64,000 nucleotides of DNA from Stenopsyche tienmushanensis (lineage: Eukaryota; Arthropoda; Insecta; Trichoptera; Stenopsychidae), in assembly GCA_008973525.1 (NCBI GenBank), contig WACJ01000058.1:1116001-1180000 (forward strand), read 5' to 3'. The translations under genes were made by a program, and so were the position numbers. Under the pieces are notes generated by a model that was given only the letters and a program-made list of their open reading frames with translations, ran no database searches and was not told where the DNA came from. Shown piece by piece: positions 37,901 through 50,111 of this stretch; positions within the stretch are counted from its first letter, which is position 1; each line of letters begins with the position of its first letter.

Positions 37901-38932
37901 TAAATGTTTAAAATTACTGTTTACGACGAAGGATCTAAGATCTCTCTTGTTTTACACTGCGCGTTTCGTAGCCATTTTACACCAACATCAGCATATATTT
38001 TATATTATTAAAAAAATATAGCTACATTCTCATCTCCATCAAATCGAACATGCCCAAACTAAAGATGATCGCTGTCTTGTTAAATGTAGTCTCGTCCAAA
38101 ATGTGTCGCGCAAGTAACGGCGCGTCAAATACGCCCGAAGAGGTCACTTACATTTCGCAGAAAAAAGAGCCGTTCTGCACTTCGAAATGGTTTTTTTTTC
38201 ATCGAACGAGACGTGTAATTTAATCTCATGGATGTATAACAACGCTATTAATTGGCTATATTGCATACATTTTTTAATCGCACAAGATCTATATAATACC
38301 GGCAAAAAATGAATACATTAACGACATTCGCGAAAGGGAGCAGGGTGTTTTTTTCCCAGCCAGATCGATTGTAATTTCCATTCCGATCTGATCTGATACA
38401 TATCATCGCGGGCATTAGAACCAGGTCCGAAAATCGGGAGTAAATTGGTAGTATTTTTTTTACGAGCCGCTAAGTGTTAAGTTAACGTAGGCGGTTCAAC
38501 TGACGCCTTACTTTGATCCAATTGGAATGATATGTGGCGTTCCTCACTCTAATTTATTGTCGTCTTTCATGTTCAGAGCCGTTAAGATAGCGACTAATTT
38601 GTAGTTATTTGAGCGAGGTGAATTCCCAACAAACAGGGTAAATGGTGGTAATTTTGACCGGTTTCTTGTTTTCTGAATAGCTCGTTACCGAACCATATAT
38701 TATTTTTACTCTGCTATGTGCCTGTAGTGATAAAGTGTTTGAAGAACCCGTTTGATACTTGTTAGCAAGCTTTGTTTGGACTGATGGGTCTGTTCAAAAG
38801 GCTACCTATGACCATTGATAACCTGTTATTGGAAATTTGAGCCTATGACAACATCAAATGATTAACACGAAAGCAAAGGAGATGACAATGATGATAGTTT
38901 CTTCTTGTGTATTTAGCATCTATTGAAATTAA
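34961..38932. other. AT-rich noncoding stretch
   Basis: About 4 kb without a supported gene or repeat boundary. Slightly less AT-rich segments at 35560-36020 and 38040-38480 have no open frame of interest. Confidence 0.4.
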
Positions 38933-39173
38933 CAGCTTAACGACCGCATGTTTTTTAAATTTTTTTTGCCGATTTTGGCGATTTTGCAGAAAGAAAAGCA
39001 AAAAAACTACCATTTCACTAAATTCACTATATTTCGTAAACCACTTGAGGTATTTTAGTAACCCAATAGTTTTTCAATAGAATGGAATGTATGACGTAGA
39101 CGTATATAAGAGTCCACGGACAGCAACCAAAGTTTTTCAAAGACTCAAATACGAGTCCGCGGCCGTTAAGCTG
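38933..39173. mobile_element. piggyBac-like MITE, 241 bp
   Basis: TTAA flanks both sides (38929-38932 and 39174-39177), the piggyBac target site. The terminal inverted repeats are CAGCTTAACGACCGC and CAGCTTAACGGCCGC, 14 of 15 bases identical. The interior is AT-rich and noncoding. A truncated relative of the left end occurs at 43839. The ends do not begin with the usual CCC of classical piggyBac, so the superfamily call rests mainly on TTAA. Confidence 0.65.
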
Positions 39174-40194
39174 TTAATGAACGAAAGATAGCAAAAAAAA
39201 TCACACTGAGCATTTAGGATACAAATTTAAAAAATACCAGAATATGATTTTATGATTCATTCAAGATTGGATAAAAATAAAGTTGGAAATGGAATTCTCA
39301 ATTTATTGGTTATTCGGTTCGAAGCACTGGGACTACCTAAAGATGCAAAGAGTATTTGAGATTGTAGAATCCCATATCCTATCTATGTAGATTGTACAAA
39401 ACTGATCTAAAAAAATTTAACATATTATTGCGAAGTTATCAAATAGCAGCTTGAGTCATAAGTAGTTGCCGGCGAATAGAAGCCGTTATAATTATTCGAT
39501 TTTACGAATAATTATAACGGCTATAATAGAGTAATATTGCTATGCTATTTTGTTAAAGCTGAATAAACGTTTGAATAAAAATTGGCAATTATTTATGACT
39601 CAACCTAATATAAAACCACATACACATGTGGTTCGTTTCAATATATTTTGAGCCCTTTACTATCACAAAAGGTAATAATTCTCTATATATTTAATGTTTC
39701 CTCGGTGAAATATTATATCAAGGTTATAATAATCATACATCATGACACATATTATACTAAATATTCAGGATGCGCTAATAGAATTGGCGCAATTTTAAAT
39801 ATTTTTGCAGTAAAGACCTGAAAAATGTAGACCGCAAACCGATTGGATGATTGTAGTCTACGCCATCTGTATCGAGATGCGCAACAATGACATAGTGAAC
39901 AAGTTGAATTTGCCAGTGAGGACAATTTAAAGAATTAAGATGCGTCGGAGCATTCAGACTTGGATGTGGAGGTCATAAGATACCATAAAGATACTAGATG
40001 AGGAGTAATAGTTTTATTTCAAATGTGCAGCAATTCATTGACGACGACTCTACCATCTATTGGTGACTATCTCACAGATTGTCGTGGGATTTTTCGAGGT
40101 CTGGACAGCTTTCCCTACACGATGTGAGTGGACAGCTTCTTCTTCGTCGAAGTTGTCTAATTCCTCTTTTCTTCGTCATCGCTACGAAGAAAAC
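39174..40194. other. Noncoding stretch
   Basis: Holds the perfect hairpin at 39481-39522 (separate entry). The part at 39840-39950 is less AT-rich; no gene is supported. Confidence 0.4.
39481..39522. repeat. Perfect 18-bp hairpin with 6-nt loop
   Basis: The arm AGCCGTTATAATTATTCG is followed by the loop ATTTTA and its exact reverse complement. No further copies were seen in the window. It may be a collapsed mini-element, a hairpin RNA fragment or a chance foldback. Confidence 0.85.
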
Positions 40195-40420
40195 ATTGTA
40201 AAATTTAAGCAACCCACCCGATCAGTCTTCTTTGGACAACTTCGTTTCATAATGAGAGTTTGTAATCGTTCTATAGACATCGCGTGGCGCTCATTCGTCA
40301 TATCAGCGGTCCGGAAAGTGGACCGATTGGACATACAATATTTGTGGCCACTCCGTCCTCTTTTAAGGCTTTTAGTGGCATTTTCTATGATCTATACGAA
40401 AACGAAAGCAATTTAGCGTC
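40195..40420 (-). repeat. Unclassified dispersed repeat, copy 3 (inverted)
   Basis: This is the reverse complement of the 6270-6560 repeat, including the CGGTCCG palindromic block and the GAACGATTACAAAC-type block. Here no mariner remnant is attached, so the repeat exists independently of mariner. Confidence 0.65.
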
Positions 40421-43082
40421 TAGACACTTTCTATCACAGTATTTTTTAAAAAAACAGCAACCGCCATCCATAGCGAAATCTATAGACAGACGTAACCCTT
40501 GCTACGGCTCTGTCTGAGAATGTTTGAACCAAAATGTTTACCAAAATGCCCTGATGCCTTGGTTTGAAAAAAATTGACGCAAGAAGACTATACGTTAAGT
40601 AGTGCATTAAGATTTTACAGCAGAACAGCCAGAAAAAAGTTTGGATTACACCTCACACGTAGATAGTCAAGAATTGCATTTTGTGCAAATTGGTCGGTTG
40701 AAAAGATCATTAAGAAAATATTCCAGATGAGATTTATCTCTTGATATTATAAAATGAGCCTGTTCTCACTTCCGAGATGTGATTTAGTGGCTCTGATTTA
40801 TGACAAAAGTGGTTTCGTTGAATAAAGTTCTCATCTTTAAAGCACTATTTTTCTTCGGTATTCGGATTTTGCTTAAAATTGTTATTCTTACAAGTGTTTT
40901 GCATTCATGTATTTTCCACGCCAACATTGAATAGAGATTCTTGATTAAATGAATACATACATCCCGGATTATATTTGATCTTAAATGTTTATGATGTATA
41001 GAGTCTTAGAATGGAATGCGTTTTTATAATAGATTGAAAAATCATCAAATTCCACAACTGTGTTCTACAGCAAAATTATATTTTACGATACGATTCTTAA
41101 GAATTTTTTGTTTGATTTATTCATCCTGATGGCCGCTATTGAAGCAATTTCTTTGTCGATGATGATCAATGGGCATCGGCGTCTTTGAACAGATGTTATG
41201 ACATATATTTGCGTTGTCCTGTCAATTTGTGTTTCTCGCCTTGTTCAGCATTCAGCAATACAAAGTGGAATGGAATGGAAGATTGGTGTTCTTTATATGG
41301 GCATCGTCGATTATGCCGGTGAAAGAGAATCGCCATTAGGATTCGTATCGGGATTGATCATCGTTGAATAAGAAAAAAATGTTTAAACATTTTCAGGCGA
41401 AGATCGAGCATCGTTCTTGGTGTGTGGATCGATTTAAAATGGAAAATAACCAATGACGCAAATGAAGGAAAATCAATATGAAACAGCTTATATGAAGCTA
41501 TGGATTCGATTTTAAATGGGAACCAATGACGTCTTGTTATTCTTATTTTGATTGTATGAATTAAGACAAAATTTCGCCCCATAAAAGCAGACGAATTTTG
41601 ATTGTGTACGAAGAAAATCGATATGAAAAATGGCGCGATTGAAAGCCTTTTTGAATAAAATTACTTATTCAGTCTTTGTTATTTCCAAATAATATATCAT
41701 ATGGATTACATTAACATATGTCCAAAGCATAAAGCGTTTTGATATAAAAACTACATATGTGTTCTAAGCTCATAAATCACAATATGGACATTTTTATATT
41801 GGCAATAACTTAGGAATATTTTATCCTTGTTTCGTTTTAGGATCCTGTATTAAATTTATTGCTTCAAATGCCAAAATTTAAATTTCTTGGGGCTTTTATA
41901 AACATTTGTTATTTCAGTGTCATATATATTATTTATAATAACAATAGTTAAAATCATTTTTAACACATGGAAGAAGAAAATCGTATCTGCTACCATCCGA
42001 CACACATTGCCAAAATTGCTAGTATGTCCATTAAACGATTGTCCATATTCGATTTTTATCTCTTTTGATCATCTTTATAAGGAGAAGGAATTTGTCCATG
42101 GAAATAATTTTTGCATTCATCAATAGGCGATCGCCATATATTATGCAATTAGCATGACGACATGTGATAAATACGGTTATTTATATATTCCTTTGGCTTC
42201 ATTTTGGATCTTTTCCAAGATCTTAATCCCGATTTAATGAAACGAAGACTCATTGTAATACTCCTCACATAAAAACGTTGACATCTTTGGCTGATCGATA
42301 AGGTTGTGGAGCCTTGGAGATTGAGCGCACTGATAAATATGCATGCATTTAAGCGCATTCAAAGCGACTGAATACATTTGTCAGACATGATTTGCTCGAT
42401 ACGTTGTAGCAATTTCGTATCGATGCATCAGTCGCGATGAAGACGTTCTTGTTGACAACTTTCGGAACAAAAGACCGAATTAACACAAGAAGAATGGGGA
42501 CTGATGGCTTTGTAACTACCGAACGTTCGACAAGCACGAATAACAATAAAGACAAAGCAATTTCCAATTTGTGCTTTGTCAAAATTTGACATTAGTCCAC
42601 GTGTGCTCTCGATACACGTGTACCCAAATATGTACGGAAAAAAACGAGAATTGAAGTCGGAAAATATTTGAACACTGAGCGTTCAAGGTCTTCTTGTCTT
42701 GAAAAAATAAGGCTCGTGTAAGTACAAATAAACCTCCATGTGATAAAATCGAATGCTGTATAAAATACCGACGAGCAAAAAATAATTGCTTTAATATTTA
42801 AACTACTAGCTGGCAAAACAGGGCTGACCTCAAGCATTTTTTGTGAGACACATCTTTGCATTATGATTATACAATGATATTCCAAAGCAATCCCTTGTAT
42901 TGAAAACCAATGAGAGAAATATAGCCAAGCAAAAAATTCTGGATCAAATATCTTAATACAATTTTATAAAGATAGACTGTGACAAATGATTTAATTGTAT
43001 TGATACATTCTTCTTGATAATCTTGACCAATTTTAATATGATTTATTGATTATGTGGAAGTAAATACCAAGACTTCGAAACA
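40421..43082. other. AT-rich noncoding stretch
   Basis: No supported gene. Minus-strand frames at 42149-42885 are open but show no family signature. Confidence 0.4.
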
Positions 43083-43596
43083 AAATTGATAACCGGTAAA
43101 ACCGAAAACAGATAACCGGTAAAACCGTTCTTTTTGCTGGAACAAAAGCCAGAACTGAACCGATTCGATAATATCGATTTTCTGTTGAATTTGAAAAAGT
43201 GAAGAAGCGTTCCATGGACTTAAAAAACCGCATAACTTTGAAACGGCTATATAAAATATACCCAAAATCGCACAAAAAAAATTAATAAAAAAAACAGGAA
43301 AACAATAAGGCTTAAAAAAAATTATAATAATAGTTATTTTCTTCGAATGAAATAGTATGCACAGTTGTAAAATCAGTATCAATATTTTCTCTTTTCAAAA
43401 ATATAATTAGTGATCAAAGTTTGTTCGGATTTTCTTGTTTCGATGAATAATTTTTTATGCAGTTCCTCGTACTTATCATTATTACACATGTGCGTCTATG
43501 TAGTCCCAAAAATATATTTAAAAAAAAAATTGCATTAAAAAAACTGCATAACTTTGAAATCGCACAAAAAAAGTCGCATAAAAAGAAGTTCGAGTG
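43083..43596 (+). mobile_element. TA-flanked MITE family, 5'-damaged copy
   Basis: From about 43190 to 43596 it matches the family at 59565 and 62989: GAAAAAGTGAAGA-GCGTTCC, the CCGCATAACTTTGAAAC block, and the right end GTTCGAGTG before TA (43597-43598). The normal left end is missing. In its place is an unrelated segment with two direct copies of GATAACCGGTAAAACCG (43088 and 43111) and an ACTGAACCGATTCG motif also found near 31640. Confidence 0.65.
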
Positions 43597-43838
43597 TATG
43601 ACGATTATTCTAAAAGAAGGAATAAAACGTTCTAAATTACGCTAGAAAATAAGCTTTTAATACTAATATTAACTAATAATACTAATAAAAAAAAACTGGG
43701 ATTCGTTCCGGAAAACACATTATTTTTCTCGAAACGAAAACCATAATTGAACCGATATAAATGCTTGGAACTGAACCCGAAAAAAAACTGAAATTAAAAA
43801 AATAACGGTTTGAAGCCCCGGTAAATACTATATATTAA

Positions 43839-43891
43839 CATCTTAACGACCGCATGTATTTTTAATTAATTTTGCAGATAAAAAGCAATCC
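43839..43891 (+). mobile_element. Truncated left end of the piggyBac-like MITE
   Basis: TTAA at 43835-43838 is followed by CATCTTAACGACCGCATG, matching the left end at 38933. Similarity continues to AAAAGCAA at about 43889, where it stops abruptly at the GC-rich island. No right end follows. Confidence 0.55.
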
Positions 43892-44420
43892 GGGTGTGTA
43901 TCACACTCCACGGTACACACCCATAGAACCCTCCGGGGGGGGGGGTCAATCTCACAAATGTGGTAACGGTAAAGTGGAATGTGGAACTACTGATTACAGA
44001 AGTGGGTGGAATCTGTGTAAAAGGTACACCACTACCCTCAATCTGCTTGGGCAGACAGGGGAGAACTTAGCTACAGACGGTTCAAACGGCGACTCGTCTC
44101 CATGGATTTAGTACTACGAATGACTGAACCAATACGTGTACCACGGGGAAGGGGTTGAAGCCCCTGCAGTTTGGATTTATCCATCATACAGCCCCCTTCA
44201 AACTGAGGTTGGATTCGTGGGGGGGGGGGGGGTAGTGAACTCGTGGTTAGTTGTTCTTAGATCTTAGCATAAACCCGTCTACATCCAACTTCATTTTTCC
44301 TTCCATCCAGCGTACCTTCAGGTACATGCAAAATCGGAAGCTGTTCTACTTGTAGGGACCTCGCCGATTTTGTTGTAAAACGTTCGATTTTACTCTGTAA
44401 AATCGTTGACAATTTAAAAA
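43892..44420. other. GC-rich island with two long poly-G runs
   Basis: It starts with a 9-bp hairpin, GGGTGTGTA paired with TACACACCC (43892-43922). It carries G-runs of about 10 bases near 43937 and 14 near 44219, and GTACCTTCAGGTAC near 44310. Composition differs sharply from the flanks, and the left border interrupts a piggyBac-like repeat, which suggests an insertion. A plus-strand frame from 43872 to 44111 has no recognisable motif. It may be the untranslated region of a retroelement; the origin is unknown. Confidence 0.4.
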
Positions 44421-45720
44421 GTGTTAAAAACACGTTGCTTCCAATTCCTAGAATGATAAAATGATGACAATATTTCTATCAAATATGCAAACATATTTCA
44501 TTATAATAGCTTAAATATTTATGAATTGAATCAAAATTTCGCGTGCATCTGATTTTATATGTCATATGTCACCCATTGTCATAACACTCAATTACAGGCG
44601 ACCATTTGGATTTTAAAGGATCATCAAGATCGTTATATGACAATATTGCATAGTATAAGGAAGCAAATATCACCAAATAGCTCCTTATTGTTTGACGTCA
44701 TTGGACATGTATTTTTAGAAGCGTTGATGTTGTATCCGAAAATTGACCTTGTGTTTCAAGAAATCCTAACTTTTAAAAGCAACACGACCGCTCCTGATAT
44801 CTTCGCAATTCATATTGGCCTTAAAAAACCTAGTGACGTCAAAACACCAAAATAAGATCCGAATGTCAAAGGTCACACGTGTTCCTTATGAGATTATAAG
44901 CTATGAAACACTTACATAATATTTATTACATTAAAATGATCATTTTTCCACAATAAAATCAGCATTGGCGAGATAACATCAGTATTTTTTGCACTCAACG
45001 CAATAGCTCCCTCCGATTGAAGCAAAGACATCAAGGTGTTAAGCAGTCCAGATTGCTTGATAAATGCCGAGTCCGGCCCACCGCAACGCTTCTCAAATGG
45101 TCGCAAATCAATACTTTTCCACAATTAATTATGCAAATGGACTTTTTTTCGGATTGCAGGACGTTCGTATTTATTAGAAATAATTGTATAAAAAAACCGA
45201 TTAATTAATTAACGTCTAAATAATTTATTTGCCACGGCGAGAAATAAATAAGTAAACAGGTTCCTGAATTTGTACTGCAGAAATTGGGGCGTCAAAAATT
45301 AAGACTATATGCGAGTATTCAATTTTTTTCTTCTCATTGCATATTTATGAATGAGTCGTCATTTTATAACTTCATATTGATGATTTATTGCGTTATTTGC
45401 ATTAAAATTGGCGTTTAGGAACATAAATAATATCACTCGGGAGTTAATCAAAAATTACCATATCGAATCATGGAGGCGACATCCAATTTGAATAATCAAA
45501 TACTATTATATGGATTTTTTTTAAAAATGGTTCATAATTTTCTTCCGAATGAAATTTTTGGATATTTGCAATTAGCAGCCGAAATATAATTATTTTATTT
45601 TTGACTTGGGTACAATGTCATGACATTCATGACGCAAATTATTCATTAGACAGATACATTTACAAGGGATCGTTTTATCCAAATATTCTGGATGTTGCAT
45701 TTGAAAAATATCCCAAAATC
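44421..45720. other. AT-rich noncoding stretch
   Basis: The plus-strand frame at 44559-44855 is open for 98 codons and contains LHSIRKQISPNSSLLFDVIG, but has no family match I can name. Nothing else is supported. Confidence 0.35.
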
Positions 45721-45850
45721 TAATATATAAAAATCAATATTTGTTTGTCCGTATTTAATGCGCTACCATACCGTTCATCCGATTGCGATAAAACTTTGTC
45801 AACTTACTGTTTACACTTGCAGGAGTAACATAGGCATAATAAAATATTGT
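45721..45850 (+). repeat. Dispersed ~120-bp repeat, single unit
   Basis: It contains GCGCTACCATACCGTTCAT, GATTGCGATAAAACTTTGTC and CTTACTGTTTACACTTGC, matching the units at 23031, 29911 and 49091. It starts with TATATAAAAATCAATATTTG. Confidence 0.65.
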
Positions 45851-46727
45851 ATGGATGCACCATGTTGGCGCATATTGGAAGGAAATTGTGAAAAAAATAC
45901 CCCTATAATATATTTGCCAATTTTATTTCGCTTATTATTTACATGTCATCGCCATCTTAACGCCATTTTTATATACTATTCATAATGAATACGTCATTCG
46001 ATTTGTTGTGTTTTTATATTAAATTTTGAGGATTTATTTCAAGAAAAAAATTGAGGCATAACTTATGAGCCATCTGCATATTGAGAAATAGCCATATATG
46101 ATATATTCACAAGGAAACATTCATTTAATTTTTTTTAAAAAAAGCACAATTTTTATTTTAAAAAGCGATTTTTAAAACGTAAAAATGATCATTTTTGGGA
46201 ATAAATTTAAATCCTCAAATCTTCAATTTATAACTGCACCCTCGATTCATTTATATAATTAATTGGATTAATGAGGATTCGACAAAATCCTTTAATAGAT
46301 CATCATTGATCACCGCTTCAGATACGCACGTAAACACAGGGCAAGAACAGCGAACATGCATTTTTTTGGAATTTAAAAAAAATTCCACGGATTTATTAAA
46401 TGATGTATTTTAACGTAAATTAATACTCATTCTGTTATGTCATGATTTTTACTTATTTTTTATAAAAATATCTCATTCGGACTAGACACCATGGGCTAAA
46501 GAGCGGACGCAACATGATTATGATAATGAGCAGATAATGTTTTTTTTTTCAAATATCTTTTTAAATATGACGTTAAATGAATTGTCGTATGTAGATAAAA
46601 TTATGATAAATTTAAAAACGTGAATGCATCCTAAAATGCATGCATTTAAATGCGCAATCGCTTAGATTTTCGTCCTTTCCGGAGATTAAAAGCGAAGCTT
46701 GAAATGCTATTGTTAACATAATACAAT
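45851..46727. other. AT-rich noncoding stretch
   Basis: No supported feature. Confidence 0.4.
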
Positions 46728-46787
46728 CACTCAATAAGTTCATAGGATATTTTTTAAATTGAATAAATCCTACGAACTTATTGAGTG
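46728..46787. mobile_element. Mini inverted-repeat element, copy B
   Basis: A 60-bp unit. The left end is CACTCAATAAGTTCATAGGA. The right end is the reverse complement of CACTCAATAAGTTCGTAGGA, one mismatch in 20. The spacer is only about 20 bp and is unrelated in length to that of copy A at 17807-17890. Confidence 0.7.
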
Positions 46788-49090
46788 AGAGATAAAGTTG
46801 ATCTGTCAGGTTTTTAATGAGAGATTTAAGTACAAATAAATCGCTACAAGAGAGATTCTTATTAATAAAAATTAAAATATTACGATTTGTGATGTAAATT
46901 TGGTTGTTTTTGACGATGAAAAATAATGTTACGACCTCTAATCTATACACTCATAGTTAAGAGATATCTCCATTCCATTCTAAGCTATTTCAACAGAAGA
47001 AATGTAAATAAGACCAGATAATGAATGAAGATAAAGACTTTCAATACGATTATCTGGCCCATTCCCGACATCATACTTCGAAATGCAATTCAAACTTTCG
47101 GAACGATTTTAAAATTGTTCACTATGAGCATCATTGTTAGATCTTCGCCAGGATTGAAAACATCTTATTACAATATCAGGCCGATGACCTTTCGACACCA
47201 AATTAATGGACGGATGAAAGAAAAACGAAGTTTCCTTAATAAAACCGGTCTCGTGAATTCAAAATTTTGCAAAAACTTTGTCTTTATAAATTCATTAAAA
47301 GATTATTTTCCATCGATCATCAATTAAAGTGTATTGACGTCAATGACGTTGATAATGCACATACATTTACCATATATTGTTACTCCTTTATTTGTATGTC
47401 CATGTATTTTGTATCACAAGTTTCACAACAACTGTTATTAATAATGCAATTTAATGCAAAACACAGATTTTATTATGGGATTAATAAAAAACATGCACTT
47501 TTTATGCGTATCTTGATGATGTTTCAAAGCACGTTTTTGCATAAGAACGATCGTTTTATCGAATAATTTTAATTTAAAAAACACATTATTTTTAAAGATA
47601 TTATAAGCCGTTGCTTAATTTATTAATTTTGCATTTGTATTAATTGATTTTAACAGTATGTCGGTTTCGCAGTCCGCGCTTTGCCAAAAGAAATGTTAAC
47701 ACGACCGCCCGCAATAGGAATCCAATTGTGACTGACAGTCGGTCTTTGCAAGAAAAGAAGTGACTCGTCAGGCTTAACATCGCAGAATTTGCGAATCTGC
47801 ATTTTTATGTTAAACAGTACAAAAATACACCAATGATCGAGTTCTTATTGGTTTCTGATTTTTCTAATATTTAAAGCAAAACTTCACACTGCGCATATGC
47901 CGATCATTTCAATAATGATATGCACAATACAATAATAATGATGAAGGCTTTCAACATTTTTTTTAATGAATTTATAGAACAATTTTTTTCCTAAAAATAA
48001 ATCCATAATATTAATCAAACCTCTGTGCATATTATTGATATTTTTAATCAGTGCTCCTCAACATTTATTCATCCAAATTAAGTTACGAACGTCCGGAAAC
48101 CAATAATAATATGCATAGAGCGGAAACGATTGAATCAACTGATACACAATATAATCTATATAGGATATCAATTGTTCGTACAAAAATATGTATCATACAA
48201 ATGAGAATGTTGCAATGCTACGTATGAATACCATAGTTAATGGATTTGCCGTAATGTTATAATATAATATAAGGAAAACATTCCTTAAAATTACTTTTAC
48301 ATAGATTTCCAAGACGATCTTTTTGAAGTCAATCAAGCTCATTTGTAATAATTCCACGATCAATGAGGCTTACAAAATTCAAAATTGATTATTAGCAATG
48401 ATGATTAATCAATTTTCACAAAACGTCCAATTGCACGTGAAATTTCGCACAATCTCCCAGCGATTATTGCCGTTTTTTGTCCAACTGCCTCATCATCGGT
48501 CGAAAATCATCGATTAAATAATAAAACGATTGTTTCAAGATATGAACGCATTAAATTCGATAGATCGTTGAATCAATCGGTTAATCCACTTATATAGCCA
48601 ATTTATTATAGACTTACCCAACATTAAAAATAGTTGTCTTTATTTGCAAAATTTGGCATTTGAGCATCCAATATCGAAACATATATTGTATGTTATTTAT
48701 ACTGTGCATATGAATGGAATTCGGTAGTTTAATCAATCCTTAATACATTTATTGCTTATTATTTGCCAATATTTCATGAATAATATTTGCACTCATGCAA
48801 ATATACCACCATTGTAGCTAGTTGAATTCAATAAAATAATTGAATTTAAAAGGTCTATTAATTTGTATTGTGGTTTTGATAAAGGCTATTGATAACATTG
48901 AATTTTTGTTATAAGAAAAAAAAAATTAAATGTCATACATATACTGGATAAGAATCATGTGCAACTTACTATTTTTGGTTTTATATAATTTTTTAAATAC
49001 TTAAATGTCATTCATTTTCTTTATCGACTTTATTACCCGGCATGCGTTGCAATACCACGTCTCGCATAACAAACTGCGTACACAAACAAT
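46788..49090. other. AT-rich noncoding stretch
   Basis: A CRE-type TGACGTCA followed by ATGACGT lies at 47335-47349. Otherwise no gene or repeat is recognised. Confidence 0.4.
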
Positions 49091-49332
49091 ATTTTTACTA
49101 TACCTATGACATTTTCGCAAGTGTAAACAATAAGTTGACAAAGTTTTATCGCAATCGGATAAACGGTATGGCAGCGTATTAAATACGGACAAAAAACGTT
49201 GATTTTTATATATTAGACTATGTCTACGTTACTCGCGCAATCCTTAGCAATAAGTGGAAGAAGTTTTAATGGAATTTGATGAACGGTATGGCAGCGCATT
49301 ACATACGAACAGAGACTAATTTTTATATATTA
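49091..49332 (-). repeat. Tandem dimer of the ~120-bp dispersed repeat
   Basis: Same two-unit arrangement as 23031-23280, with the shared left border ATTTTTACTATAC. Unit boundaries fall near 49206. Both units keep AACGGTATGGCAGCG. Having dimers at two loci suggests the dimer itself is the mobile form. Confidence 0.65.
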
Positions 49333-49835
49333 CATATAAGGTTTAAAAAGCAATTAAAATATTAAGACTTTTCTTTGATATTTAGTTTGTACTGAGACAC
49401 GGTTCAGGAAACACATATAATTTTATTATCATTAGAAAGTGAGAGTCATAAATTTATTGTTTATGTCTTAAATTATTCTTTGCCGTTATTTATACTTTGT
49501 TCGATCAGAGAATGGGGGCAATCGAACTAATAAGAAAAATATAGTTATGTAAAGATATTTTTAAACATAATTTAAGACATACATAGAACTTTCCTAAAGT
49601 GGAATACTGGTATGAATTGAATCAGAATCTCGTCAAACAATTATCAAATGAACAACGGTCAACAGCCCAGGAACATCTTCATCAGAAGATTAAATCCACA
49701 AAGAGTTTGGGTAATCCACGAAATGTCGTTAACCGCATTAGAGCAGTACAACTAAAAAATGAGTATGAACATGAAAATATGTTTTTTTTTTATTAACCAG
49801 GATTATCCCAAAATCATGATTGCTGTTCATGATAT
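49333..49835. other. AT-rich noncoding stretch
   Basis: CTGAGACACGG at 49392 repeats the first bases of the 400-bp repeat (1913, 9330), but similarity ends there. A 65-codon plus frame at 49599-49796 is unrecognised. Confidence 0.35.
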
Positions 49836-50038
49836 CGTATATCATCATCATCATCATCATAGTGCAGCCACTAACAGTCCACTACAGAACTATGGGCCTC
49901 TTCAATATCCATTCATAGGAAGGGGTTACATCCATTTCGTCTGTATCATACATTCACCTCCTCATTCGCTCGATATTGAAGGTAGCATTACCACCGAGTT
50001 TTATTTTGAACGCTCACCCAACGGGTATCCTGAGTGAA
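49836..50038 (-). repeat. Non-LTR-like 3' tail ending in a (CAT/ATG) run
   Basis: Read on the minus strand, about 180 bases of GC-richer sequence lead into CATAGTTCTGTAGTGGACTG, TTAGTGGCTGCACT and then six ATG triplets. The same tail appears at 55558-55622 on the plus strand and, degraded, at 1803-1862. A conserved 3' segment followed by a short simple repeat, with variable 5' truncation, is typical of non-LTR retrotransposons such as the RTE group. No reverse transcriptase was found here, so the class is inferred. Confidence 0.5.
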
Positions 50039-50111
50039 CGTCGTATATAAATCAAATTATCTCGAGATTTCATATTAAAATATCGACCAATATTATCTTC
50101 ATTCCAAAATA

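Noticed and set aside
39830..39960. Possible Tc1-type N-terminal helix-turn-helix (EMRNNDIVNKLNLPV)
   Set aside because: Only one weak block matches by eye and no further transposase blocks follow in order.
44219..44233. Poly-G run as a structural or G-quadruplex element
   Set aside because: A single homopolymer run may be a sequencing or assembly artefact. It needs read support before any function is proposed.
49759..50037. Plus-strand protein with a six-His run
   Set aside because: The His run is the CAT simple repeat at the end of a repeat tail. The same sequence recurs inverted at 55.6 kb.
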